From: JBGTFE01 sp049799955
Lineage (GTDB): Bacteria > Acidobacteriota > Blastocatellia > Pyrinomonadales > Pyrinomonadaceae
NCBI GenBank assembly: GCA_049799955.1
Contig: JBARIW010000016.1
Span: 1 to 64,000, forward strand
DNA: 64,000 nucleotides
Reading direction: 5' to 3'
Shown: positions 35,919 to 44,335 of the stretch, in pieces
Position numbering within the stretch: the stretch's first letter is position 1
How the letters are laid out: each line of letters opens with the position of its first letter
Made by a program: the position numbers and the translations under genes
The notes under the pieces: generated by a model
The model's input: the letters and a program-made list of their open reading frames with translations, nothing else
Database searches by the model: none
What the model was told of the DNA's origin: nothing

Positions 35919-36851
35919 TTAACCATTGGCTGAACATCGGATTTCGGAACTTTTTTTCGTTTCAATTTTCTTTTGATTGGTTTGAAAATCATTCATCGTA
36001 AATTTTTGCGAATCGCCGACCACTTGCTGCCCGTTTTCCAAAGCTACGATTATTTTCCATTTATAAGTTTTTTGCGGGTCGAGCGGTTTTTTCAAAACGA
36101 AAGATGTTTCATTTTGCGTTTCATACTCGTCAATCAAAATTTCTTCATCGTCCGAAATATACAAATGATATTTCATTGCTTTCGGAAATGCTTTCCACTT
36201 AAAAACAAAATTTTCTTTGTCGGCTGAAAACTCGATTTCGACTGATTTATTCTCGCTGCATTTGGCGGAAACTCCTCTGGTTGCGGAAATATTTTCATTT
36301 ACTTGTTTTGAACTAAGTTTTTTGAAATCTTGACCCAAATCATTTGGGAAACTCTTCGGCTTTGGAGAATCCGGCTTCAATTGTCTCGGAGTCGGAACAA
36401 CTTCGGCGCGATTCGAGTTCGTTGAAGATGCCAGATTCTCATTATTAGGAATTTGCGCCTGCGACGGAAAATTGAGTTCCGAACCTGATTCGTTTTCAAA
36501 TGTCTGGACAACTTCCCTGCTCGAATCCGCTGAATTCAACCAAAGCATGAAAGAAAAACTGAAGACGATAATCAAAGCCGCGCTGCCCCAAAGTAAGCCG
36601 GATTGCAGTTTTAGCAATGAAGATAAAGACGATAGAAAGTTCTCAGAATCTTCTTTCTGCGGCGCGTCTTTAATTTCCGAATCGCTCATAATCACCGCCC
36701 AAAATCTTTCTACGCTCGGCATCGGAAGCAGTTTTCGGCATTCGGCGCAAGTCAGTAAATGTTTGCCAATGGTGTGCGACTCATCTCTTTCGAGCGAGCC
36801 TAAAGAATAGACGGAAAGTTCATTTTCAGTTAAATGTTTGAAATTGGTCAT
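35919..36851 (-). CDS. Zinc-finger anti-sigma factor with periplasmic domain
   Basis: The 310-residue protein has a ZAS-type motif, HLLTCAEC (about 30-37), a membrane helix (about 88-108, LLWGSAALIIVFSFSFMLWL), an Asn/Ser/Pro-rich linker and a C-terminal fibronectin-like domain (about 205-300). It overlaps the sigma gene upstream by four bases (ATGA), implying coupled translation. It probably sequesters the sigma factor and reports conditions in the periplasm, where the S9 and CHAT peptidases of the same operon act. Confidence 0.75.
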   Translation of the reverse strand: MTNFKHLTENELSVYSLGSLERDESHTIGKHLLTCAECRKLLPMPSVERFWAVIMSDSEIKDAPQKEDSENFLSSLSSLLKLQSGLLWGSAALIIVFSFSFMLWLNSADSSREVVQTFENESGSELNFPSQAQIPNNENLASSTNSNRAEVVPTPRQLKPDSPKPKSFPNDLGQDFKKLSSKQVNENISATRGVSAKCSENKSVEIEFSADKENFVFKWKAFPKAMKYHLYISDDEEILIDEYETQNETSFVLKKPLDPQKTYKWKIIVALENGQQVVGDSQKFTMNDFQTNQKKIETKKSSEIRCSANG

Positions 36852-37570
36852 TTTTCTACTGCCCTCCGCACTTTCAAGCGGGCTTCGTGCCGGGCTTTTT
36901 TGATTGATTTGGCGATTGCTTCGATGTTTTTTTGATTACCCTTTTCCTTTAAAATTTTGGCGATCTGAACGTCCCTCAAAGGTAATTTCTCTTTAACGCT
37001 CACCCATTCATCCATCGTCAAACTCAAGCTGGCAGCCAATTCTTCGTCAGTAATCCCTATTCTTAAAAAGTAGATGACTAATTCCTGACTGCCGAAAAAT
37101 AAGGCTCGCCGTTGACGCAGTGACAAATTGCAAGTCTCCTGCCAAACTTCAAGAGCGAGCGAAAGGACTTCCGTCTCCGATTGTCCTACAAACGATTTAT
37201 CCGAAGCAGTTTCTGGGGCAGTTTCAAGCGCAACGTTCTTCAATGAATTATCTGCAAATTGACGATTGATTTCGTTGTAAGCGGTTTTGGCAGCGAAAGA
37301 TTGCCACTCATCCAGCGACATCTTTTTGCTTTTTTCCAGATTTCTATTGCGCCAGTTAAGCAGACGCAAAGCTATTCCCTGCACCAAATCCGAGGCTTCG
37401 GACTGCCAGGAAAAGACGGATTTGCGGCGGACGATTTTTTGCACGACCGGCAGAGCGGTCAGCAAACAATCATCCGAATTCGCATCGTAAGATAAATCTT
37501 CGGTTAGTTCCGAATTTTTATCTTCCGTTTTTGGAATAGGTTGTAAGTTCTCAAAAAGGGACCCGATCAT
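36848..37570 (-). CDS. Divergent ECF-like sigma factor
   Basis: The 240-residue protein resembles an ECF sigma factor: a region 2-like segment (about 40-75, VVQKIVRRKSVFSWQSEA then DLVQGIALRLLNW) and a region 4-like segment (about 140-200, LSLRQRRALFFGSQELVIYF then TDEELAASLSLTMDEWVSVK). A basic C-terminal tail is added. Its pairing with the overlapping ZAS anti-sigma gene supports the call more than the sequence alone. It opens the five-gene operon and probably controls it; I see no clear promoter motif upstream. Confidence 0.65.
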   Translation of the reverse strand: MIGSLFENLQPIPKTEDKNSELTEDLSYDANSDDCLLTALPVVQKIVRRKSVFSWQSEASDLVQGIALRLLNWRNRNLEKSKKMSLDEWQSFAAKTAYNEINRQFADNSLKNVALETAPETASDKSFVGQSETEVLSLALEVWQETCNLSLRQRRALFFGSQELVIYFLRIGITDEELAASLSLTMDEWVSVKEKLPLRDVQIAKILKEKGNQKNIEAIAKSIKKARHEARLKVRRAVEK

Positions 37571-37865
37571 TGTCAGTTAAAACGAAAAACGACTTTCAAT
37601 GATTCTTTTGCGAAAGCGAAAGATTCTATAAGCGTTTTCTCTAAATTTAATTTCTTCCTGAAGGCGATCCGTTACATACAATCTGAAAAAAATGAAATTT
37701 TTTTTCATCCTAAAAGTAACCTTCGCTGGTTTTCAGGGTTTTTATATTTAGAGTAAGAATTTTTTGGCTGGAAGTTTTCGTCCGAGGCTCAAATCTGGTG
37801 AAAACAATCCTGAGTTAAATTTCAAACTTGAAATAAGTTTGCGACAGTAAAACATAATAAGTCAA
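37571..37865. other. Divergent intergenic region
   Basis: The region separates the sigma operon (minus) and the sigma-54 activator gene (plus). It is AT-rich with a run of eight Ts near 37700. I see no sigma-54 -24/-12 element, inverted repeat or small gene. Confidence 0.4.
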
Positions 37866-38855
37866 ATGCAAAACAAGCACTTTTGCGAAACCGAGAACAT
37901 TAAGCATCTCGCCGGTTTCGACTTCCTCGACGTGTGTCTTTTAGGCGAAACAGGAACGGGAAAAACTCATACCGCGCGGCTCATTCACTCCTTGAGTCCG
38001 CGTTCAAATAAACCGTTTGTCGCGGTTAATTGCGCCGAACTGAGCGCATCAATTATCGAAGCCGAGCTTTTCGGTTACGAAAAAGGCGCGTTTACCGGCG
38101 CAACTTTCTCAAAAACCGGAAAATTTGAAGCCGCAACGGGCGGAACACTTTTTTTAGACGAAATCGGAGAGCTTTCGAGCGAAATGCAGGCGAAACTTTT
38201 GAAGGTCGTCGAAGAAAAACATATCACCCGCGTCGGCAGTATAGTTGCGCGTCCTGTCAATTTGCGAATTATTTACGCGACGAACCGCGATTTGTGCGTT
38301 TTCCGCGAAGATCTGCGCTACCGCGTCGCCGCGCACACGATAAAACTCAAGCCGCTCAGAGAACGCCCCGAAGAAATTCTGCCCTTGGCGCATCGGTTTA
38401 TTGCAGACTTCAGCCGTAAATCCGGGCGGGAAATCGCAGCGAATAAAAACGCACTGCGGGTTCTTGAACGCGCCCACTGGCGCGGAAATGTCCGCGAATT
38501 GCGTTCATTTATCGAAAAAGTCTGTCTTGACGCGATTTTTCTCGCCGACTGGCATAATTCTCAGGGCGAAAAAGCGCAAATTACTGAAGTGCCCCCCGAA
38601 ATTCTACTTTCATATCTGCCGCAGAGTGAGTTTTATCCTGACAAAACCGAAAAGACAGCGGAAAGACACGAGCCGGTAAATTTCAAAGCTGCAAATTATC
38701 GTCAGGAAGTTAAAGACTATGACCGGCAGCTTATCAAATGGACATTGAAGAAAAACAACGGAAATGTTTCGCGCACGGCAATTGAATTAGGTTTGAGTCG
38801 TTACGGTTTGATCAAAAAAATTAAGCGATACAAAATTAACGACGACGAGGAATAA
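37866..38855 (+). CDS. Sigma-54-dependent transcriptional activator without sensor domain
   Basis: The 329-residue protein is an AAA+ domain followed by a Fis-type HTH. Walker A GETGTGKT (about 27-34), GAFTGA (about 75-80, the loop that contacts sigma-54), Walker B TLFLDEIGEL, and an arginine finger in REDLRYRV are all present. The C-terminus (NVSRTAIELGLSRYGLIKKI) is the Fis-like DNA-binding helix pair. It lacks a receiver, GAF or PAS domain, so it may be constitutive or controlled by another protein. It is transcribed divergently from the sigma/CHAT operon, and a terminator follows at 38888. Confidence 0.85.
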   Translation: MQNKHFCETENIKHLAGFDFLDVCLLGETGTGKTHTARLIHSLSPRSNKPFVAVNCAELSASIIEAELFGYEKGAFTGATFSKTGKFEAATGGTLFLDEIGELSSEMQAKLLKVVEEKHITRVGSIVARPVNLRIIYATNRDLCVFREDLRYRVAAHTIKLKPLRERPEEILPLAHRFIADFSRKSGREIAANKNALRVLERAHWRGNVRELRSFIEKVCLDAIFLADWHNSQGEKAQITEVPPEILLSYLPQSEFYPDKTEKTAERHEPVNFKAANYRQEVKDYDRQLIKWTLKKNNGNVSRTAIELGLSRYGLIKKIKRYKINDDEE

Positions 38856-38887
38856 AGCAGCACTCATTTTACAATTCATTTAACTCC

Positions 38888-38920
38888 AAGGCGCGGGATA
38901 AAAACCCCGCGCCTTTCTTC
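38888..38920 (+). terminator. Intrinsic terminator
   Basis: AAGGCGCGGG (38888-38897) pairs with CCCGCGCCTT (38906-38915), followed by TCTTC. It ends the activator gene. Confidence 0.75.
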
Positions 38921-39023
38921 ATTTGCAAACGAAAGCGGTCCGCCCGGCATACCAATCTATTAACAATTAAAAGTCCATAAATAAAGGTTTCCAATATGTT
39001 TGGTCGTATTGACAGAAAAAACG

Positions 39024-39083
39024 GTTCGCCGAAGTTACCAATAATGGTCAGTCGAACGAACCACTTATATAACTTCGGCGAAC
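39024..39083. repeat. Inverted repeat in a 570-bp non-coding region
   Basis: Perfect 13-bp arms GTTCGCCGAAGTT (39024-39036) and AACTTCGGCGAAC (39071-39083) enclose 34 bases. The whole stretch 38921-39489 has no convincing gene. It precedes the 576-residue protein and the SSB gene, so it could be a control or replication region, but no iterons or DnaA boxes are recognised. Confidence 0.55.
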
Positions 39084-39489
39084 AATCTTTCCCGCTTTCT
39101 CCCTGGCTCGCCCCGGTAACATTCCCGCCAGTTGTTAAAATCCCCAAAACAAAGAAAGCGGTTTAATTCGCACCGACCGTTTCGCTTGAGGCGAAATGGT
39201 AGCCTTGGCGAGTCGTCCAAAGCCTCGGCAAGACCGGAGACGGCAGTAAAAATAAGCGGCGTAAGGCTTGAGTGAAATACGCGCCCGCGCCCGATTTTCC
39301 GGCAAGTTAAACGCCTTCGCGCCAAAAGAATTATCGCCCCGGCTTTCCTTTTAATCCAACCCTCTCGAACACAAAAGAAATGGGATTTTTAAAGTTTGCA
39401 GAAAAAGTGAAATTAGTCGGCGGGCAGGAATGCACGTCTTCAAAAGCTAATTTCTCAAAAAAAAATAAATCACTTGAGAGGAAAAAAAT

Positions 39490-41220
39490 ATGTCTGCAAA
39501 TTTGTTATCGTTACAACTTTTACGCGAATTCGCTCCGCCCGTTTCACCGCTTTTCGCTTACCGCATTGAATCGTCGGGCAGCCCGATGCATGATTGGGCG
39601 CGGCACATCGCTGCCAACGACCTTTTCCGGCGCGATCTGGAAGAAAACTCGGTTCTCGGCGGCAATGTCGTCGTCCGTCCTGCCGCCGGCGACGAACAGC
39701 CTGCGCTTGAAAGAGTGAAAATCCTGAGCTTAGTTTATGCGACTCGTGTTTTCGGCAATTCTGACGATGCGAAAGAATTCGTCCGCTGCGTGAAGGCAAT
39801 CGCCGACCCGCAGGCGGCACAGTTCGAACTTGAGCAAATCGCAAGTTTCTATTACCGGGAATGCCGCGTGCGGAGCGTGCCTGAAGTTTTGAAGGAAATG
39901 GCACTCCTGGGAATGGAAATGACGCGCGTTACCGCTTCGGTCAATGATTTGGAAATCGAGCGCGCAGAGAGCGAATTCAAAGAGATAAAACTTACGCCGA
40001 CGGACGAAAAAGGAGTTGCGGAAGCGCAGAAGAATTTACCGCCGCTTCCCGCTCCGACCCCGAACTTTGACGCTGAAATGCGGTCAATCGAAAAAAGGCT
40101 TTCGCATGGCTCGGTCACCAAAGCCAACGGAGATGAATTCGCCGCTTTTTACCTGTCTGAAAACGGAAAATCTGTGGACGAACTCGATGAAGATTTCCGA
40201 CGTTTCGACGCGCACGAGCAATACACGGAAGACGGTCTTTTAGGCTTGCGGATGTCGGGCGCTTCGCACACGGAAGTAGTTCTTGAACTCGACGCGGAGA
40301 TCACCGCCGAATATCTGCCCGAAACCGTGCAGCCGCTCGCTAAAATGCTGCAACTCGTCTTTGTCGGTTACGAAATCGGCGGGCGGGCGGCGCAAGCAGC
40401 ACGGCATTTTATCGCTTGCCGGAAGATCGAAAACGCGGACAACCTCTCCGCCCGCGAAGCATTTCGACTTAATGCCCCGTTTGTCGAAACAACGATGCCA
40501 ACCATCAATGAATTTTCACGAATGCCGCTTTCGAGAAACGAAATTTCGGAATGGATTGATTTTAATCTAGACGCGCTTTATTCGCGTGAAGTCGTGCGCG
40601 TCGCAAGGCGCGTAAGCGTCGGGAAAACGGGCGAATCGCTCGAATTTACGGTTAATCAATCGGTCAACCCGGACTTTGACGAAAAACAATATGCGAGTCA
40701 GATTCTGAATATCTTACTCGAACAAATGGAGCGTGATTTTCATTTAGGCTCGCTGCGCCGGCACGAGATTTATCAATCAATTTATCTGCAAATCAGAGGC
40801 GCGGGCGACACGGCGACGCTCACAAACACGGCGGACACAGCACGCCGCGCCAAAGACGAAAAACGACTTTCGCTCAAAGAATATACGGCACTTTCCACAG
40901 TAGCGAAATCGCAGTTCGGCAGACTAAATTCTGCGCGTCCGAGCGCAGCACTTTACCTTCTTGAAAAAGAAATTCGGGCGGCGGATTCGCGCAAAATCGC
41001 TTATCTAAAATGGGCGATGTATGGCAAAAACCAACCGGCGCATCCCGTTCACGATTTGCCGAAACAAGAAGTTCAGAAGGCTTGGACGGCTCTCAAATCA
41101 AGAGATTTGATGTTGAAAGAAAAAGCGGCATTACAGCTTGATCGCACGCTTCAGCAACAACTTCAGTTCAATCGTGCAGGAGGGGCGGCGCAGGTCAAAA
41201 TTACGACAAACGTTCATTAA
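39490..41220 (+). CDS. Conserved-looking 576-aa protein of unknown function
   Basis: GAGAGG lies eight bases before the ATG. The protein is mostly alpha-helical and acidic, with a central region (about 280-370) containing AEYLPETVQPLAKMLQLVFV and a C-terminal part (about 400-540) rich in Arg/Lys. No signal peptide, membrane segment or Walker motif is seen. It is transcribed toward the SSB gene, preceded by the inverted repeat at 39024 and followed by a terminator. Its place at the head of the mobile-element genes allows a role in replication or maintenance, but that is speculation. Confidence 0.6.
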   Translation: MSANLLSLQLLREFAPPVSPLFAYRIESSGSPMHDWARHIAANDLFRRDLEENSVLGGNVVVRPAAGDEQPALERVKILSLVYATRVFGNSDDAKEFVRCVKAIADPQAAQFELEQIASFYYRECRVRSVPEVLKEMALLGMEMTRVTASVNDLEIERAESEFKEIKLTPTDEKGVAEAQKNLPPLPAPTPNFDAEMRSIEKRLSHGSVTKANGDEFAAFYLSENGKSVDELDEDFRRFDAHEQYTEDGLLGLRMSGASHTEVVLELDAEITAEYLPETVQPLAKMLQLVFVGYEIGGRAAQAARHFIACRKIENADNLSAREAFRLNAPFVETTMPTINEFSRMPLSRNEISEWIDFNLDALYSREVVRVARRVSVGKTGESLEFTVNQSVNPDFDEKQYASQILNILLEQMERDFHLGSLRRHEIYQSIYLQIRGAGDTATLTNTADTARRAKDEKRLSLKEYTALSTVAKSQFGRLNSARPSAALYLLEKEIRAADSRKIAYLKWAMYGKNQPAHPVHDLPKQEVQKAWTALKSRDLMLKEKAALQLDRTLQQQLQFNRAGGAAQVKITTNVH

Positions 41221-41244
41221 ATTTCCGGCACTTTCAAATTATTT

Positions 41245-41283
41245 AACTCCGTTCGCAGGCAGTTTTGCGGACGGAGTTTTTTA
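41245..41283 (+). terminator. Intrinsic terminator
   Basis: AACTCCGTTCGCA pairs with TGCGGACGGAGTT (one mismatch) and is followed by TTTTATT. It ends the 576-residue protein gene. Confidence 0.8.
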
Positions 41284-41369
41284 TTGGAAACGATTGATAA
41301 AAATTCAAAATCAAGCGGCGGAAAAACGATTAAAACAGGTAGTTTTGACTTCCGCTTCGGAGTAAAATT

Positions 41370-41618
41370 ATGACTTTAAATTCAAATAGAAACTGTAAAT
41401 TGGAAACGGAAAATACAAGTAATTCAGCGAATCGTTTCATCGTCTTTGTCGCCGGCAGGAAGCGCCCGATTGTTTCGTTTGGAAATTTCTCGCGAGCTGA
41501 ACGTCTGGCACTCGTTTTCGCGGGTTTGGTAAACGAGCGAATGGAAGTTTTCGATTCCCTCAAAGAGATTTGTTATTTTATCGAACCAACCGACGTGAAC
41601 CGCCCTTATGTTCATTAA
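41370..41618 (+). CDS. Small hypothetical protein
   Basis: The 82-residue product has GGAG eight bases before its ATG. The N-terminal 20 residues are polar, and the rest (RFIVFVAGRKRPIVSFGNFS, then ERLALVFAGLVNERMEVFDS) looks like a compact alpha/beta fold. It lies between the 576-residue gene and ssb. No family is recognised. Confidence 0.5.
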   Translation: MTLNSNRNCKLETENTSNSANRFIVFVAGRKRPIVSFGNFSRAERLALVFAGLVNERMEVFDSLKEICYFIEPTDVNRPYVH

Positions 41619-41781
41619 AGATTCGAGCATTTCGAAACAAAAATAAAAGCGGCAAGCAGAAAAACGTGATGAGCCGGGGCGGAAAAACCGAAACGCGCAA
41701 ACGTGGGTTTTAGAGATCCCTTCAAGCGTCATTACTCGAAAAATCAAAAAAAATAGAAAATTTAAGGAGCAAGTAAAAATT

Positions 41782-42231
41782 ATGTCAGCAAAAGTAGCAA
41801 TCATCGGAAACTTGGGACGCGATCCCGAAACACGCATCAACGCCAACAACACTTTTATCGCCAATTTCTCGATTGCCGTCAACCAGAAGCGCACGAGCGC
41901 GACCGGCGAGGAAATCAAGAAAACCGATTGGTATAACATTACCGCCACCGGAAAGCAGGCGAAAACTCTCGAAAAACACGCCCGCAAAGGCGACCGCCTG
42001 CTTATTGAAGGAAAGCAGACTTTCAACCCCTGGACAGACCGCGAAGGCAACGCCCGCGTTAATGTTGACGTGCTGATGCAGGACTTTCAGTTCTTGGGCT
42101 CAAGCCGTAATGACGAAAACGCTGCCGCGCCGGAAACGGCAGTCAGCCAGATTCCCGACGACATCCGCGAAGCACTCGCCGCGCCGGACGACCTCGATTT
42201 TTCGGGCGATAACTTTCCGGCAGTGATGTAG
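41782..42231 (+). CDS. ssb: Single-stranded DNA-binding protein
   Basis: The 149-residue protein has an OB fold typical of SSB: VAIIGNLGRDPETR, FSIAVNQKR, TDWYNITATGKQAKTLEKH, KGDRLLIEGKQTF. The C-terminal tip (DDLDFSGDNFPAVM) is acidic but lacks the usual DDDIPF end that recruits partners of the host replisome, as seen in some plasmid SSBs. AAGGAG precedes the start, and a strong terminator follows. It should coat single-stranded DNA during conjugative transfer or replication. Confidence 0.9.
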   Translation: MSAKVAIIGNLGRDPETRINANNTFIANFSIAVNQKRTSATGEEIKKTDWYNITATGKQAKTLEKHARKGDRLLIEGKQTFNPWTDREGNARVNVDVLMQDFQFLGSSRNDENAAAPETAVSQIPDDIREALAAPDDLDFSGDNFPAVM

Positions 42232-42271
42232 TTCGTGTTTTTCGCAGCTTCCCTTTTCCTCTCCTGTCAAT

Positions 42272-42316
42272 GAGGCGATTCTCAGATTAAGTTTTGAGAA
42301 TCGCCTCGTCTTTTTA
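42272..42316 (+). terminator. Intrinsic terminator of ssb
   Basis: GAGGCGATTCTC (42272-42283) and GAGAATCGCCTC (42296-42307) form a perfect 12-bp stem followed by GTCTTTTT. Confidence 0.85.
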
Positions 42317-42434
42317 TCCCCAGCTCTGCCGCTTCAAAAAGGGATTTTTTAAGTCTGCAAAAGCCGTGAAATTCAAATATCGGCTTTAGGGTTTTATGCC
42401 GAAAAAAAAGCCCTTTAGGAGAAAAGGAAAAATT

Positions 42435-42803
42435 ATGAAAGCAGTTATTTTTAACCACGGATTCAATCGCGTCGAACACCATCAAATCATCAATCTCGAA
42501 CGCGCGAAATTAAACCGTCTTCTCAATGAGGAACGCCGCATCGTGGAAACTTTGACTCAATCTGCGATAAAAGAAATTGAAATCAAACCGCGAATTTTAG
42601 AAAGCGTCCAAACGCTTTGGCGCAATATCGCAAATCATCGTCTCGTGCGAGAAATCCGTCGCCTGATTGATTGTCTGACCGATGCGTATCCCCAGTTTTT
42701 GCGGCAGGTCGAAACCTCCCGCAACCGTCTTCAAGAAAGATTCCTTTTAACCATAAACGCCACTCGTTACGCCGCGCAAAATTCGGTTTGCCAAAAATCT
42801 TAG
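42435..42803 (+). CDS. Small hypothetical helical protein
   Basis: The 122-residue product is assigned to ATG 42435, which has AAGG at a good distance; an ATG 39 bases earlier would add a very basic leader. It is helical and Arg-rich (for example LVREIRRLIDCLTDAYPQFL) without known motifs. It lies 28 bases upstream of the macro-domain gene and may be co-transcribed with it. Confidence 0.5.
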   Translation: MKAVIFNHGFNRVEHHQIINLERAKLNRLLNEERRIVETLTQSAIKEIEIKPRILESVQTLWRNIANHRLVREIRRLIDCLTDAYPQFLRQVETSRNRLQERFLLTINATRYAAQNSVCQKS

Positions 42804-42831
42804 CCGCTTTGCTTTGTGATAAATTAGACGG

Positions 42832-43308
42832 ATGAAACCTATAAATTACACGGTCGGCGACGCGACGATGCCGCAAACTCCAGGCAATAAAATCATCGCT
42901 CACGTATGCAACGATATTGGTGCTTGGGGCAAAGGTTTCGTGCTGGCAATATCTAAACTTTCGCCCGCACCGGAACGCGCCTACCGCGACTGGTATCAAG
43001 GGCGCGAGCAAAATGATTTCGCGCTCGGAGCAGTGCAGTTCGTCCGCCTCTCACCCGAAATAAGCGTCGCCAATATAATCGGGCAGCACGGCATCCGCAC
43101 AATCAGCGGCACGCCTCCGATTCGTTATGATGCGGTTGAAACGGCTTTGGAAATAATCGGACGAAAGGCGTTGGAAACTGAAGCGTCGGTTCATTTGCCG
43201 CGCATCGGCTGCGGTTTAGCGGGCGGCAATTGGAGTAAAATCGAACCTCTGCTCGAAAAGCAAATCTGCGTAAAAGATGTAGCGGTTTTTGTTTATGACT
43301 TAGCTTAA
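42832..43308 (+). CDS. Macro-domain (ADP-ribose-binding) protein
   Basis: The 158-residue protein fits the macro fold: INYTVGDATMPQTPGNKIIA, HVCNDIGAWGKGFVLAISK (ADP-ribose-binding loop), then QHGIRTISGTPPIRYDAVET and LPRIGCGLAGGNWSKIEPLL (phosphate loop). Such proteins remove or bind ADP-ribose on proteins, DNA or metabolites. On a mobile element it could reverse ADP-ribosylation by a toxin or counter NAD-derived defence signals, which is inference. No DarT-like toxin is adjacent. The convergent hairpin terminators follow. Confidence 0.85.
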   Translation: MKPINYTVGDATMPQTPGNKIIAHVCNDIGAWGKGFVLAISKLSPAPERAYRDWYQGREQNDFALGAVQFVRLSPEISVANIIGQHGIRTISGTPPIRYDAVETALEIIGRKALETEASVHLPRIGCGLAGGNWSKIEPLLEKQICVKDVAVFVYDLA

Positions 43309-43309
43309 A

Positions 43310-43344
43310 AATTAATTCTATGCTGTTGCCGGATAGAATTAATT
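43310..43344. repeat. Hairpin after the macro-domain gene
   Basis: AATTAATTCTAT (43310-43321) and ATAGAATTAATT (43333-43344) form a perfect 12-bp stem around an 11-base loop. It sits just before the terminator at 43351. Confidence 0.6.
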
Positions 43345-43350
43345 GGTAAC

Positions 43351-43401
43351 AAAAAAGCCTGAATCTACTTTCCAAAAAGAAAGATTGATTCGGGCTTTTT
43401 T
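43351..43401. terminator. Bidirectional terminator
   Basis: AAAAAAGCCTGAATC (43351-43365) pairs with GATTCGGGCTTTTTT (43387-43401), one G-T pair. A tracts on the left and T tracts on the right suit both the macro-domain gene and the converging gene at 43413. Confidence 0.8.
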
Positions 43402-43412
43402 GTTGAAAAAAT

Positions 43413-43715
43413 TTAAGCCGCCGAATTCACGTTCTCACTTTTATTTACCCGCCATTGTTTGAAGCCGCCGTCGCGGGCGAAATGAGATTTGTATATCTCG
43501 TTGGCTACTTCGCCGTGGCTCACTTCGTAACCAAAGCACTCGGAAACAAATCTCACATATTCATCCGCCAAATCCGCTATTTCATCATCCACTTGAACGA
43601 CTATTCGACGAGTTTGTTTGCGCCGGATCGAGATTGAAGGTTTGAAAGTCGAAGAGCTTCCCGTTTCCGTTTTAGGAGACGTTTTATTATTCGTTTGGTC
43701 TGTATTTTCTTGCAT
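43413..43715 (-). CDS. Small DNA-binding-like protein
   Basis: The 100-residue product has AAGGAA before its ATG. The first 30 residues are polar and probably unstructured; the remainder (RRIVVQVDDEIADLADEYVR, then EVSHGEVANEIYKSHFARDG) resembles a ribbon-helix-helix fold with a beta strand followed by two helices. It is divergent from the transfer genes across a 620-bp intergenic region and could be a regulator of that region. Similarity is by pattern only. Confidence 0.5.
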   Translation of the reverse strand: MQENTDQTNNKTSPKTETGSSSTFKPSISIRRKQTRRIVVQVDDEIADLADEYVRFVSECFGYEVSHGEVANEIYKSHFARDGGFKQWRVNKSENVNSAA

Positions 43716-44335
43716 ATTATTCTATTCCTTTTTTTGAAAATTTAATGGTTATTCGCAATGTCCGGCTTGATGAATTGAAAGGTTTATATACCTTAAAAAC
43801 AGGTCAGCGGGTGCGCGAAATTTTCCAAATCAACCGCCGTGCCACAAGCATTTTACCGTCGATTAAGCGAGTGAAAACGAGCCTCGAAAGCTAAATTTTA
43901 TATTTTTAATTCCGAGTGTTTTGGCGGTATGACAAGTAGGGGCAAAAACAGATCGTTCTTGCAGGATAAGTCCAGGTAAAATAAAGAGTTGCCCCTGCAA
44001 GCGTGCAAGAAACAACAAAAACAAGGCTTTTCTGAAGAGTCAAAGTCAAAAACATCTATATTTTTACGGCACTATACGCGATTTTTCCCGCCTCATTTAA
44101 TCAATTAAAATTTCTTGCATTGTAAGTTACTTAAATTTCAGACCTTACCGCATAGTGCGTTTCGGATGTATTCGCCAAACAGTTGAATTTACTCGCAAAA
44201 CTCGTCCTGCAAAAAAGCGCAAGAAATTCTTCGCGGGTTTTGTTGTGGCATCTTCGCGGTTTCGCCCGTGGCAAACGAATTGCTTTAGCTACTTGCAGAA
44301 AACTTAAAACCTTTAGAAATCAGCGAAAAAATTGA
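43716..44335 (+). other. Non-coding region upstream of the relaxase genes, possible oriT
   Basis: This region contains overlapping inverted repeats: AGGGGCAA (43938-43945) with TTGCCCCT (43989-43996), and CTTGCAGG (43958-43965) with CCTGCAAG (43994-44001). A 49-codon frame at 43745-43894 has no ribosome-binding site. Origin-of-transfer sites usually lie beside the relaxosome genes and carry such repeats, so oriT is plausible but no nick site is recognised. Confidence 0.4.

Noticed and set aside
39024..39083. Iteron-type plasmid origin
   Set aside because: Only one inverted repeat, no direct repeats or DnaA boxes were found; kept as a speculation only.
42435..43308. DarTG toxin-antitoxin pair
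   Set aside because: The upstream 122-residue protein is too short and lacks DarT motifs; only the macro domain is clear.
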